A stretch of DNA of 64,000 bases, taken from NCBI RefSeq assembly GCF_965363235.1, contig NC_134841.1, positions 40,143,440 to 40,207,439 on the forward strand, in the 5' to 3' direction. The DNA comes from Mytilus galloprovincialis. Lineage: Eukaryota > Mollusca > Bivalvia > Mytilida > Mytilidae. Of this stretch, positions 1-10,996 are shown one piece after another (the stretch's first letter is position 1; each line of letters begins with the position of its first letter). Made by a program: the position numbers and the translations under genes. Below the pieces are notes generated by a model, which saw nothing but the letters and a program-made list of their open reading frames with translations, was not told the origin of the DNA and did no database searches.

Positions 1-56
1 AGACAGGACAAACGAAACACAAATACATAGTATATTTTAAAAGACAATTGGTATAA

Positions 57-381
57 TTAGATTAGGTATTTTATGATTTTCTTCACGAAAATTGATAATT
101 TCCTTTGAACTTGTACGTTACATATAGACAACAAGCCAGTGAATTTCTTCTTGCTTGGATTCATTACATAGTAATTTGGTACAAACTTTGATCTAAGAGC
201 AGAAACATCAGCATTTTTACAGGTAAACAATATATGAAACTCATCCCCTATTCCCTCATTACATAATGTACATATTCTATTTTCCCTCGCGATCCCCGCC
301 CATCTACCCGTCTCAATAGGTAACTTCAAATTCGAGCATCGAAGTTCAGATATGTAATATCTGTCCTTGGGTAATAATCAC
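57..381 (-). mobile_element. LINE reverse transcriptase C-terminal fragment
   Basis: On the minus strand the frame reads through a motif typical of the C-terminal end of non-LTR retrotransposon ORF2: an L-R-C-S-N-L-K-L-P-I-E-T-G-R-W stretch, then R-I-C-T-L-C, then E-F-H and a later C. This is the C-x2-C-x7-H-x4-C zinc-knuckle-like tail found after the reverse transcriptase. The open frame ends at a stop near 57. Going upstream it meets a TGA at about 382-384, so only the 3' end survives. It is a decayed or 5'-truncated LINE, not a host gene. The clade cannot be told from this fragment. Confidence 0.75.
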
Positions 382-587
382 AATAGATACGGTTCCAAAC
401 CAAACTCGAGTTTGAATTAATAAAGAATAGAATTCACCCCTATCAGATCAAATTGGTGTTTTCTTTCTTTTTTTCGTTCAGTTTCATCTAGTCCATTTGT
501 TCATTTGACTCTGTCTCCATCACGACTAGGATGCATTTTAATTTATAATGTAAAGTCGTTCAGGTTTTTGTTTTATTATATAAAAAA

Positions 588-662
588 AGGAGATATAGCA
601 TGATTGCCAATGAGACAACTCTCTAAAAGAGACAAAGTGACACCGGAATTAACTATTAAAAA
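588..662 (+). repeat. Dispersed repeat family D, fragment
   Basis: Short degenerate copy of a repeat that recurs in this window. The shared core is 'tgattgccaatgagacaact' followed by an 'agagac...aatgacac..gaaatta' segment. Better copies lie at 4239-4405, 4422-4548 and 21451-21640. Confidence 0.65.
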
Positions 663-2514
663 AAACCTTTAACAGATCACGGTACGCTGACGGTACAGAT
701 GTCTGTAAATTCAGAAATTAATGCGAGGTTTTTATTATTGCGACAATAATTAAGACTCGCATTTTGAAGTATTGCGTTTGAATTTTTTCTTAATCGTTGT
801 AATCAAAATCTCATTTCAGGTTATAATGACACTCATCGCATTAAATATTTAATAACTGCATGCAACAAATTTACATTCAAAAGACTATGAATTTGATGTA
901 TATTTGACAAGATTAGTTCGTTTAAGTTGCTAAAAATTCTATAATTAGTGTATTATTCTCCCAAGTTTATTTGAAAAGGTATAATTCCTCTATATAAATG
1001 GCAAATCTTTCATAAAATATCCAGTAAGTTGGATAAACGTTTACCAAATCATCCCAATACAGTTTGATTTATATATTCACTTTGCTATTCCGTTCTTGCA
1101 CAGTGATATAGTTCATTTTGCATCATCCCATATTCTAGCAAAGGGAGATTATCTCAGCATCACCGTTACATTAGTAATAGCTGTCGTACATAAAATAGTT
1201 AGCTCGAACTGTATGATCCTGTGTGAATCTGATCCTTATATTAAAAGTGCATAAATGGTTCACATATGGGTCTTATTTAAACATTAAACAGTATCAAAAC
1301 AATTAGTGCATTATAATATAACCAAATAGGCATGCAAAAAAGAATCAATAGGCAAAATATGCTTGTCTACCGTCTAATTCTAATTGCTAATATTTACTGT
1401 ATTGTACATAGCTCAATTCCATTCCATTCCATTCAATTTTATTTATTTTTTAATTTTCAGCAGAAAACAGTATTTCTAACAATTAAATTGAATTAATTTG
1501 ATATGACGTTGACACACGGTAATCACTCTCATGTTTTTATTTACATCGCTGTCAATCATCCGGTAAAGATGAATATTCATTACTACCCTCGGTAGTTAAC
1601 GTCCCTCGATGGTTAACTTTAAGTGCCTACCATTTCAGTTATTGTTTGGAAATAGAATACTCTTTTACTTTGATAGAAACAGAAATCATCACTAATTCAA
1701 TATCTCAAAACGGACATCATAAGGACTCCCCTGTGAGAATGTGGGAGCCTTATAGCTACAGTTTTCACTTTGTTGGCCGATCTACAATTTTTGTAAATGC
1801 AAAATCTCCAAAAATATCAATAGGTATATTTTTCACAGTTATTTTAATGTACATCATAATTGTCAATGTGCATATTATTTTTTGGTGGGAAAAAAAATCA
1901 CACATTTTGAGAAACATTTTTTTTAAAATAAATTGCCAGTGTGAAAGGATTAGGTTCCATAAGTGCCCTTAATGACCCTAAAGATGAAAAGTGTTTCTAG
2001 TTGATGCTTATGTGCCAGAAAGTAAAATATTATCAAAACTTGGCCAGTAGCATCCTAATTATGTTGAAATTGTTTTTGTTTCTGTGAAAGTTAATTTCAA
2101 CCACAATGAGGCCAAGGAAATAAAGAGATTAGGGTTCCACAAACTATATTCAAGTCTATAATTCATTTGTTAAAACAAACACAATGTATAGAAGTATGTT
2201 TTGTTGATGCATTGAAACCCTTTTAAATGTATAGCTATGTTTGTATTGTATCAGAATTATTTATTTGCTTATGTGACATGTGCCACACAAATGTGCTTGC
2301 CCAGCCTGAAATTGTCATTTTCTAGCTTTAATCCAAAAACCAGACTGAGTGCTGGTATGCAGCAAATAAGAATGAATCAACAATAAATACTGCAATGTAT
2401 TTTGTACAACTAGTATATTCCTAATGATACCTTAGTGACCTTATCCTTCATGTAATTAAATCCTTTTCTTCCTTTTAATTGTAAGACGATATACTACAGT
2501 GACAAAAAAAAAAA
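663..2514. other. No gene recognised
   Basis: AT-rich sequence. The longest plus-strand ORF here (1646-1972) has low-complexity, phenylalanine- and isoleucine-rich composition and no recognisable motif. A short ATTCC tandem run lies near 1417-1436. I see nothing else. Confidence 0.5.
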
Positions 2515-2859
2515 CTACAGTGGCAAAAAATGTAGTTGCAATTTGATATTTTTTGATATAGTGAAAGCAGATAAGTTGTTATTTAGGCATTTTGTAGCAT
2601 GATTTTGAAAAACTTCACTTTCTACCCAGAGTGTAAAGTTTCTTTTTATATACGCTAAATTATATATTTTAACATGATCGTGTATTTTGTTTCGATTAGT
2701 TTTCCTTTTTTTTATACTGTCCAAAGTATACCTCCTGACACAGTTCTTCCAAGCAATTAGTTTCAAAGCAGGTTTCCAACATTTTTTCACTACATATTCA
2801 TTTTTTTTTTCAGCCTTTCGCAGTATAGCGAAAAAATACTGTCTTAAAGTTTCTCTCAT
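2515..2859 (-). CDS. Unrecognised 114-aa ORF, possible exon
   Basis: The minus-strand ORF starts with M-R-E-T-L-R-Q-Y-F-F and gives a strongly basic, probably helical peptide. Tryptophans sit in similar settings (A-W-K near residue 37, L-W-V near residue 78). That pattern loosely resembles Sfi1-type or other centrin-binding helical repeats, but the match is too weak to name a family. A second minus ORF at 2989-3237 lies just upstream and contains a GTAATG donor-like site, so both could be exons of one gene. Equally, both could be chance ORFs in AT-rich DNA. No acceptor is convincing. Confidence 0.25.
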   Translation of the reverse strand: MRETLRQYFFAILRKAEKKNEYVVKKCWKPALKLIAWKNCVRRYTLDSIKKRKTNRNKIHDHVKIYNLAYIKRNFTLWVESEVFQNHATKCLNNNLSAFTISKNIKLQLHFLPL

Positions 2860-3821
2860 ATTTTATATGTGTCAATGATGTATGATTTGATCGGTCAGGT
2901 GACCTAATGTTTTGTTATGCTAATTTGTTTTTCGTGGGTTCGTGAAAAAATTGTCTAGGTGGTCATTCTAGCCGTAGACATCATACAGTTAAAACTTCCT
3001 TTTATGTATAAAAATTTGTCTTTTTATATAATTATAATCATGATGGAGTACGGCATCATTACCCAGAAACAGTTCTTGCATTGCTCCGTGACGCAGGTTT
3101 CCAAACTTTGGTTTTTCCTGGGCGGCGAGTGTCTGTTTATGACGGGTATTCAAAATATGATATTTAACGTTTGGAATGTTCTTGGATGTTAATAGATTTA
3201 TTACTATTGTTGCCTGATGTATATTTTTTTTGTTCACGAAGTTGTGTGTATTAAAACTACTAAAATTAGTATATATATACTATTACTGTGTTATATGATG
3301 TTTGCATATATGTATATAAGATTATTGTATTGTATTGTATTGCATTACAAATTAAATGCTGGCTCTAGTCTGTCTGCACGTCAAAATGCATATTTGAGTT
3401 GAGTCTAATTTAGTTGCCCAAAATTATTGTGTAGTTAGGACCAGTAATTATCATTATAATGATTTTCTTTATGTGTATATTTTTATGCTTATGAGTTGTA
3501 TTCATGTATATTGTATGTATAATAATTCCCTAGGCATAAAAGTATAACAGGAATTGATTGTCTTCTTGCGTATGTTTAATACATGTACATGTTGGCGTAG
3601 GAATTTTAACACCAAAAAATTTGGATTGTAAAGTGACATCTTAATGTATTTAGTTCTAGCCGGAACTTTCAACATTGTATTCTTTTAGGAATGTTTAAAG
3701 AACAAAGATTTTAATTTTGCATTTGGATATTAAATTAATTTTTATGTAGGAAAATAATGTCTATACAAACGATATTGTATTTTGACTTTTGTACCAAATA
3801 TTTTATAGCCATAGTCCTAAT

Positions 3822-3861
3822 CAAGGATTTGTATAGTAGCATCATACTATACAAATCCTTG
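3822..3861. mobile_element. 40-bp perfect hairpin element with short target duplication
   Basis: A 17-bp arm (CAAGGATTTGTATAGTA) is followed by a 6-nt loop and the exact reverse complement. TCCTAAT lies immediately on both sides (GTCCTAAT on the left). A terminal CAAGG and a 7-8 bp flanking duplication are what a tiny hAT-like MITE would leave; the superfamily is inference. Confidence 0.6.
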
Positions 3862-4238
3862 TCCTAATGATAAGATTTCTTTTTTACTTACACATTTACA
3901 AATAAAATTATGTTTTCTTTTTCTCATTTCCCTAGTGAGGTCCAACACTAGAGTTTCGCTCGCATTAACAAATATAGTTTGTATAGTTATTCAAATGCAT
4001 AAGGTTCACATGAGAGATTATTTTTCTAGTACCGGGACAAGTTGTTGAATTCATATTGTATAGTGTATGTTTATATTGATAATTTGTCTTATTAAATCGG
4101 CAGCTCACAATATGCAGTACTCGAGCTAGTCAACAAACATAAGTTTGTGTTGTGTTTTTATTTGAGAAAGAAAAGGTTAAATGTATTTAGTGGTAAAGAT
4201 CCTATGTTCTTCAAGCTGTCTGAGTTGTTGATAAAAAT
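3862..4238. other. No gene recognised
   Basis: AT-rich spacer. I see no coding signal, recognised repeat or RNA. Confidence 0.45.
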
Positions 4239-4405
4239 AAGATGTGGTATGATTGCCATTTAGACTCAACTCTCAACAAGAGACCAAATGACACTGAAAT
4301 TAGCAACTATAAGTCACAGTATAGCCTTCAATAATGAGCAAAACCTATACCGCATAATCAGCTATAAAAGGCCTTGAAATGACAAATGTAAAACAATTCA
4401 AACAT
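4239..4405 (+). repeat. Dispersed repeat family D, copy
   Basis: Starts 'aagatgtggtatgattgcca' and runs through 'gagaccaaatgacac', 'caataatgagcaaaacc' and 'gctataaaaggcc'. It is followed 17 bp later by a second copy in the same orientation. Confidence 0.75.
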
Positions 4406-4421
4406 TTGTTTTGTTAATATG

Positions 4422-4548
4422 AAAGATGTGTTATGATTGCCAATGAGACAAATCTCCATAAGGGACCAAAATGACAGAAATTAACAACTATAGGTCACCA
4501 TACAGCCTTCAACAATGAGCAAAGCCCATACCACATAGTCAGCCTATA
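4422..4548 (+). repeat. Dispersed repeat family D, copy in tandem with previous
   Basis: Same family and orientation as 4239-4405: 'tatgattgccaatgagacaa', 'ccttcaacaatgagcaaagc', 'ataccacatagtcagc'. Just downstream (about 4587-4625) is a decayed reverse fragment of the SINE-like tail family J, marked by 'aaaggtaccagggttataat'. Confidence 0.75.
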
Positions 4549-4877
4549 TATTTGAAGGAAAGAAGTTAAGGTTATATGTATATTTATCAAAGGTACCAGG
4601 GTTATAATTTAATACGCCAGATGTGAGTTTATGTATACCATCTTTTCCGCAAGTTTATTGTTTTCTGTTTTCTGTTTGATTAAATTGATAATTTACATCC
4701 ATTTTATTACATCTAGTGAGCTGTTTATTTGGCAATTGCAAATGGCAGTCAGCAGGGTTTAAGAACATGCCTTGTTCAACCTGCTAGTCAAATGCATTTT
4801 GTTAAAATATATTTTTTCACTTTTTTGGTCTTTTAAAAATCCTGTTTGTGCTGTTTTTGGACCCCTCTGCCGACCCC

Positions 4878-5122
4878 AGTACCAGGATGCCCCATCCACA
4901 CTTTCATTTTCTATGTTCAGTTGAATGTAAAAATAAGATAAAATCTCTAATTTTGCATTAAAATTAGAAAGATCATATCATAGGGAACATGTTTACTAAG
5001 TTTCAAGTTGATTGGACTTCAACTCAATCAAAAACTACCTGGACCAAAAACTTTAACCTGAACGGACAGACGAACGGACACAAAGACCAGAAAACATAAT
5101 GCTCATAAGTGGGGCATAAAAA
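4878..5122 (+). repeat. Dispersed repeat family F, copy 1
   Basis: Contains 'aaattagaaagatcatatca', 'gattggacttcaactcaatc', 'accaaaaactttaacctg', a short GACG-type run and the terminal 'gtggggcataaaaa'. It is repeated in the same order at 5455-5760. Confidence 0.8.
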
Positions 5123-5454
5123 TAATTCATGAAAGTGTTAACGGAGGTTTACAGAATAGAGAATAATAAGCCAAAAAAAAGTATAAAGAATTGATGAAAA
5201 AGGCCTAAAAATTGAAAGACTACAGAATCGAATGACTCCCCATACAGACTCATTCATGTCGTATGAAAAAATATTTTTCAATTGAATATTTGTGTTTTTG
5301 TTCAATTTTCATTTTGTATCATAGAAGATAACTGGAGCTATAAATATCTTGTATGTAGACACACATTGACTGACTGGAAAACTGAGAGAGAAACTGGAAC
5401 ATTATCAATCATTCAAGGAAAACAACCTAAAATATTAATAACAAGAATGTGTCC

Positions 5455-5760
5455 TCAGTACACGAATGCCCCACTCGCACTATCATTTTCCATGTTCAGT
5501 GGACCGTGAAATTGGGGTAAAAACTCTAATTTGGCATTAAATTAGAAAGATCATATCATAGAGAACATGTGTACAAAGTTTGAAGTCGATTGGACTTCAA
5601 CTTCATCAAAAACTACCTTGACCAAAAACTTTAACCTGGAGCGGGACAGACGGACGGACGGACGAACGAACGGACGGACATACGGACGGACGAACGGACG
5701 AACGGACGCACAGACCAGAAAACATAATGCCCCTCTACTATCGTAGGTGGGGCATAAAAA
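5455..5760 (+). repeat. Dispersed repeat family F, copy 2 with expanded GACG run
   Basis: Same order of blocks as 4878-5122. The short GACG stretch has expanded to about 70 bp of (GACG/AACG)n at 5641-5710. The proline/arginine/valine repeat ORF on the other strand is a by-product of this microsatellite, not a gene. Confidence 0.8.
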
Positions 5761-5925
5761 TGTGGAGCAGGATCTGCCATTACCAATCGGGCGCACCGGA
5801 GATCACCCCGGCATTTGGTGGGGTTGATGTTGCTCAGTCTCTGTTTTTTTCTGTTGTTCAGTCTTTTGATTGTTTTTAGTTTTTAGCCATGGCATTGTCA
5901 TTTCAACTACTAGTTCAATATGAGT
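5761..5925 (+). repeat. Dispersed repeat family C, copy
   Basis: Marked by 'tggagcaggatctgcc', 'gagatcaccccggcattt', 'ggtggggttgatgttgct' and 'gccatggcattgtcattt'. Related copies lie at 26310-26520 (+), 27825-28070 (-) and 45140-45300 (+). Confidence 0.7.
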
Positions 5926-5979
5926 ACCAACAAAACAAATTTAGTCCATGCTCTCCTTTGAGGGGGAATAGGACCTTTA

Positions 5980-6135
5980 TCGGGATTCTGGGATCGGGTG
6001 TTTTTAAGCTCGAGCTTTCGGGATCCGGGAATTCTTTTGTCGAATCTCAGGATGTCGGGATTTACATTTATTTAAAATCGGGACCTTGGGATTTCGTGTT
6101 TTTAAGCCTGGGATTTCGGGATCAGGACCCCTCTC
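5980..6135 (+). repeat. Degenerate 'cgggatttcgtgttttta' repeat, family E
   Basis: Several imperfect internal repeats of a 'gggatttcgtgttttt/aagcctgggatttcggga' motif. The reverse-orientation relative is at 15855-15965. Confidence 0.65.
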
Positions 6136-6370
6136 CTTTGATAAGTACCCTAATCGAATACAATCTACCAAAGCTTATCCATCAATTAAGGTTTTGTACT
6201 TTTGAAATGACATCTTTAAATTGGGGTGGACTATAACGACCTTGACTATCCAGGAGGGTCTTGCACGGTCGGTAGCTAAAAGTGAAGTATAATACTGACT
6301 CATATCACATAAAGGAACATATTCTGCAGCATGATAAAACTTTATTTCAAAATGGCCCCATCATTTATTA

Positions 6371-6455
6371 AATAAAATTGAGAAAGGAAAAGGGGGAATG
6401 TGTCAAAGGGACAACAACCCGACCATAGAGCAGACAACAACCGAAGGCCACCAAT
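6371..6455 (-). repeat. Terminal piece of retroelement 3'-end family B
   Basis: A diverged match to the end of the larger repeats at 40318 and 63215 ('aaaattgagaa.ggaaa.gg', 'gtgtcaaagggacaacaacc'). Its 'ggccaccaat' end is broken by the foldback element that starts at 6456. The expected continuation 'gggt' resumes at 8941, right after that element. Confidence 0.6.
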
Positions 6456-7346
6456 CACGGCTGGTAATCTACACACGCAGAACATTTGGTTCTGCAATGA
6501 AAACCGTGAGAGGATTTTCCGGTTGTGCTTGAGTGGAGCAATTGTCACCGCTTCGAAAGGTATATACATTTCTAAATCGCAATTTTCTTATTCGACTGAT
6601 CAAAATATTGAAAATCGGAGAATGCTATGCTGTGGTGAATAGTTTAAACAAAAAGATACATGTATCATTTACTGTTGTACGTGGAGTTGAACTCCTACAA
6701 AATCAGTTGCCGCACGAGAACTTGCCTAAAAAAGTGACATTTAAATTTTAAAATGGTTCTAATTACAGACCCTCAAGTTCAAATTTACTTTTTATGCGGT
6801 CAATGGGTATGAATGTCGTTTTGGGCGGCGTGTACGCTGTCCGGTGTTGATCGACATCTTAATAAATCTAAAAACTTCATAATTTCATTATGACATGCGT
6901 GAGGGGATCGGTTCTGATTGAGGACATCGTGAATGCGTGAGGGGACGTGAAATCAAAATATTATATATCCAAACTATGAGTATTTGAAAGTTGCCTAAAT
7001 GTGGTCAGGTTGTTCATGAAAAAACACATTTGTGTGCATAAACAAAATTAATGAGATAGAATTTTGAAATACATTGTGGGAAGATAGGTTTTACGAACAA
7101 TAAAAGGAAAAATTTTGTCAACGATTTGTTTCTAGCTACAAATAAAAGTTGAAAAATTTCATATCAGCCCAGTATATATTTTTTACGAAAACAGTTAACT
7201 CCCCTTGTATTGCGTATTTTAAAAAAAATGGATCGCGAAAACACAAATTTTGATATTTAGTTGAATATTTTGATTTATACAATACATCATAAAGTTTTCT
7301 GTATTTGAATAAACAGTCTTACCAATCAATTACAAATGTCTCCAAT

Positions 7347-7660
7347 AAAGGCAACAGTAGTAAACCGTTGTCGAAATTCATAAATTGATTGAGAAAAAAC
7401 AAATTCGGACTACAAACTAAAACTGAGGGAAACACATTAAATATAAGAGGAAAACTACGACACAACAGCAACACAAAATTAAACTTTAACACACACAGAA
7501 ACGAATTACAATTTAACAATGGCCATTTTCCGGACTTGGCACAGGAAATTTTAAGAAAAAATGGTGGGATGAACCCGGTTTTGTGGCATGCCAAACCTCC
7601 CGCTTCTACGGCAATGGTAAATATATCAGTTAAAGACAACATTACATGACATGACTACAA
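7347..7660 (+). repeat. Dispersed repeat family A, copy 1
   Basis: Runs from 'aaaggcaacagtagtaaacc' through 'gattgagaaaaaacaaat', 'cacagaaacgaattacaa' and 'ccattttccggacttggcac' to 'tggcatgccaaacctcccgc'. Other copies in the same orientation are at 36546-36870 and 54731-55010. The 107-aa minus ORF here is a by-product. Confidence 0.8.
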
Positions 7661-7712
7661 TACAAATAAATGATAGAACATATAGGAGAGAGAAACACTC
7701 CAGTTATAGCTA

Positions 7713-7925
7713 ACAAAAGGTACCAGGTTTAAAAAACACTTATACGTCAGACGCGTCTTTCGTCAACATACAAGGCTTACCAGTGAAGCTCAGATGAAAA
7801 AAGTTCGAAAGCCAAGACAAGTACATTGAAGACCAAAAGTTCCAAAAAGTTGTGTCTAATACGGCTAGGGTTTCTGCCTGGAATAAGAACATCCTTGTTA
7901 TTTCGAATAATTCATAATTTTGCAA
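7713..7925 (-). repeat. Decayed SINE-like family J copy, reverse orientation
   Basis: Begins 'aaaaggtaccaggttt' and continues through 'cgtcagacgcgtctttcg'. This is the reverse complement of the 'cgaaacgcgcgtctggcgta...cctggtac' end seen in the fuller copy at 62527-62826. Confidence 0.6.
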
Positions 7926-8994
7926 CCAGTGATGTTTTATAAAATGACTATATAATAGATATACATGATAAAATCGAATTGGTGACTAACTACACAATAA
8001 AAACGGATACATAAAATTACCTAAACCAGCACATAAAAATTCACAGCCGAGTTAGCCAAAACCATTTATAAACGCACAAAGTGACGTAATATATGAATTT
8101 CTTAAACAATATCCCAAAAATAGGATAGACAGAATTCAGGATTAGATTTGCAATACTGATATAACATTTATCAATAACAATGAAAATTACGATATTAATT
8201 AATATCAAATTGTGGTAGTAAACTATACCGATTATTTGCCCAAATCCACGAATTTGGACACATATTTGAAATTTATTGGTTACACTTTTATTCATAAAAA
8301 AGAAAACATGGTCATTTATTGTTATTTCAAAATTCTATCTCATAATTTTTATTTATGCACACAAATTTGTTTTTTCATAAACAATCTAACAATATTAAGG
8401 CAACTTTCAACGACTGATAGCTTGTATATAAAGATATGATTTCATGTCCCCTCACGCATTCACGATGTCCTCAATCAGAACCGATCCCCTCACGCATGAC
8501 ACAATGAAAATATGAGGTTTTTAGATTTATTAAGATGTTGATCAACACCGGACAGCGTACACGCCGCCCAAAACGACATTCATACCCATTGACCGAATAA
8601 AAAGTAAATTTGAACTTGTATGTCCGTTACTAGAACCATTTCAAAATCGAAATGTCACTTTTTTAGGCAAATTCTCGTGGGGCAACTGATTTTGTAGGAG
8701 TTCAACTCCACGTACAACAGTAAATGATACATGTATCTCTTCGTTAAAGTATTCACCACAGCATAGCATTCTCCGATTTTCAATATTTTGATCAGTCGAA
8801 TAAGAAAATTGCGATTTAGAAATGTACATACCTTTTGAAGCGGTGACAATTACTCCACTCAAGCACAACCGGAAAATCCTCTCACGGTTTTCATTGCAGA
8901 ACCAAATGTTCTGTGTGTGTAGATTACCAGCCGTGCCAATGGGTAATACTTTATTAAAAACATTTTCTAGCAAACAGACCCGGTATGGATGAAG

Positions 8995-9078
8995 CACAGG
9001 CACTTATCTCAGAAAATATTTTCCTATATATAATATATATAGGTATATAGGAATTTTTTTCTGAGACAAGTGCCTGTG
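8995..9078. repeat. 84-bp imperfect hairpin
   Basis: The left arm starts CACAGGCACTTATCTCAGAA and the right arm ends in its near-exact reverse complement. The arms are about 33 bp with only a few mismatches around an AT-rich (TA)n centre near 9036. It sits 60 bp beyond the foldback element and looks like a small palindromic MITE. Confidence 0.65.
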
Positions 9079-9400
9079 GTATGAAGGTGCGTCTTAGAAT
9101 AGTACATCTTTCCACATCTGTGTATATTTTGATTAGACTGCATGCAAGGAACCAATTAAAATGATTTTTACTCTTCTTCTTTTTTTGGACAATAAAAGAA
9201 TTGAGCTACATAAATGGTCAATGCATAGTCTTTTCACAAGCCAACACCTAAAGTTAACTTGGTTGTTCACCTTTTTTTCAAAATCCAGGATCCGCAACTG
9301 AACAAATTTTTTGGATCTACATTTTGTATTTCAACTTATTCGTTAAATGCTGTTATTAGAATTTCATTGGAAAAAATATGTTTCTCTATTTGCAGCAATT

Positions 9401-9800
9401 AATAGATAGATATAGGAAGATGCGGTATGAGTGCCAATGAGACAACTCTTCATCCAAGTCACAATTTATAAAAGTAAACCATAATACTGTGGATTCATTA
9501 TTTTTCATTGGATACCAATGTTCGTGGGTTTCATGGGGACAGTTGAACCACGAATTGAAATGTTCAACGAATAACATATTTTCAGTAGACATTGCATACA
9601 GAGATTGGCAAAACCAGGAAATCAAATATCCACGAATATGCAAGTTTTTAGCAATCCACGAAAATTGATACCCATGAAAATAAATGAATCCACAGTAGGT
9701 CAAGATACGGTCTTCAACAAGGAGCCTAGGATCCCACCGAACAGAAAGCTATAAAGGGCCCAAAAAATTACTAGTGTAAAACCATTCAAACGGGAAAACC
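9401..9800 (+). repeat. Dispersed repeat family D copy, interrupted by a MITE
   Basis: The family D sequence ('tatgagtgccaatgagacaa', 'aagtcacaatttataaaagt') stops at 9484 and resumes at 9698 ('ggtcaagatacggtcttcaa'). The 209-bp element at 9487-9695 lies between. Confidence 0.75.
9487..9695. mobile_element. 209-bp MITE with TA target duplication
   Basis: The terminal inverted repeats are CTGTGGATTCATTATTTTTC on the left and, in reverse complement, CTGTGGATTCATTTATTTTC on the right, with TA on both sides. It interrupts a family D repeat whose unbroken form is known from other copies, so both boundaries are fixed. TA-flanked MITEs with this CTGTGGATTCATT end are common in bivalves as I remember them. 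A decayed fragment of the same family is at about 51950-52022. Confidence 0.8.
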
Positions 9801-10563
9801 AACAATATAATCTATATTAAAAACAAGAAACACTTATGAACCACTATTTGCATCAATGCATGGAACTAGACAGTAATCTGGGTGACAGTTGGAATAGAAA
9901 AAGGAAAAATATAGTAATTTCTTGTTCATTTTAACATTGGCCACGAATTACCCTGGTAATTTTTTTGTCTTTCAGGGGAAAGATCGGCAATTAAAAACAA
10001 CTCCCTTATGACGTCATTTTCCAGATAGAAGGCACACCTGTATTCTGGCCTTATAAAAGTTTCAGGCATCTTCAAAAGAGTCTAGAAATTATTTATATTC
10101 TGTAGGTTGGTATTCTCAATACCAGTTTCATTCCATTTATAAGATATTTCAACTGATTTAATTTTTATTTCCCAAAATATTTGAAATATTTCTTGCAGCA
10201 TAGCATAAACCCATTCACCAACCAACTGTTGTAAGTGACAATGCCTAAATTATAGTCACTAAGTGATTAAAGTGACTGGTCAGATATAACTGACATCCCT
10301 TTCAGTATTTCGGAACTGGTGTATTAATTAATAATTGTAGCTAAAAAAATATCTAGGGCATAAAGCAACAAAAAAGTTGAAAATCTAGAAATTTATTTTC
10401 TAACTAATATATATCAAAATAAACATTTATATATATATATCAGTAACGTACAGTATACATATACATATATATATGATATATGGTATGTTGTTAAAAATAG
10501 AATCTTAAAAAAAACATGATTATAATGAGTATAGACAATGAGGTGGACAATACCTTTGAAAGG

Positions 10564-10785
10564 TTAATGAAAAAATATTTCCAATAAATGTAATGAAGAA
10601 ATATCTTATAAATGTAATGTAAAATATTTGACAAATGTAATGAAAAGATATCAAGTAAATGTAATGAAAAAAATCTAATAAATGTAATGAAAAATATCTA
10701 ATAAAAGTAATGAAAAAATATCAAAATGTGATGAAAAATATCTAATAAATGTAATGAAAAATTATCTAATAAATTTATATAAAGG
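10564..10785 (+). repeat. AT-rich minisatellite, ~22-25 bp unit
   Basis: About nine imperfect copies of a unit like 'aatgtaatgaaaaatatcta', with variable unit length. Confidence 0.85.
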
Positions 10786-10907
10786 TTTCAAAAATATATT
10801 TAGTGTAATATCAATTCTGGTAATTTAAATTTATCCTGATTTAGAGTAATTTCTCGCAATTTGATTGGCTGATATTGTCCTAATAAATTTCAGTACAATT
10901 TTTTATC

Positions 10908-10996
10908 ACGTCAATTGGAATTATCTCCCTTATTTATTACGTCAATTGGAATTATCTCCCTTATTTATTACGTCAATTGGAATTATCTCCCTTATA
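10908..10996 (+). repeat. 31-bp tandem repeat, three copies
   Basis: Copies of 'acgtcaattggaattatctc' plus 11 bp start at 10908, 10939 and 10970. They are nearly identical; the third is cut short. Confidence 0.9.

Larger units (their letters stand above)
6456..8935. mobile_element. 2.48-kb foldback element with ~617-bp inverted arms
   Basis: The left arm (6456-7072) and right arm (8321-8935) are reverse complements at roughly 90% or more by eye. Both begin CACGGCTGGTAATCTACACA reading inward. CCAAT lies directly outside both ends, consistent with a 5-bp target-site duplication. The 1.25-kb interior holds a family A repeat (7347-7660) and a decayed family J copy (7713-7925) but no recognisable transposase. 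Short ORFs in both arms share a frame, but they run past the arm boundaries and are explained by the arm identity. The superfamily is not assignable from what I see. Confidence 0.7.

Noticed and set aside
5551-5796. 81-aa minus ORF with R-P-x-V-R-P repeats
   Set aside because: It is the translation of the (GACG)n microsatellite in a family F repeat.
6400-6751. ORFs in the left foldback arm that match the 120-aa ORF in the right arm
   Set aside because: The match follows from arm identity, the ORFs cross the element boundary, and no domain is recognisable.
7319-7649. Overlapping ORFs of 107 and 86 aa on opposite strands
   Set aside because: Both lie inside the dispersed family A repeat; the other copies do not keep the frames.
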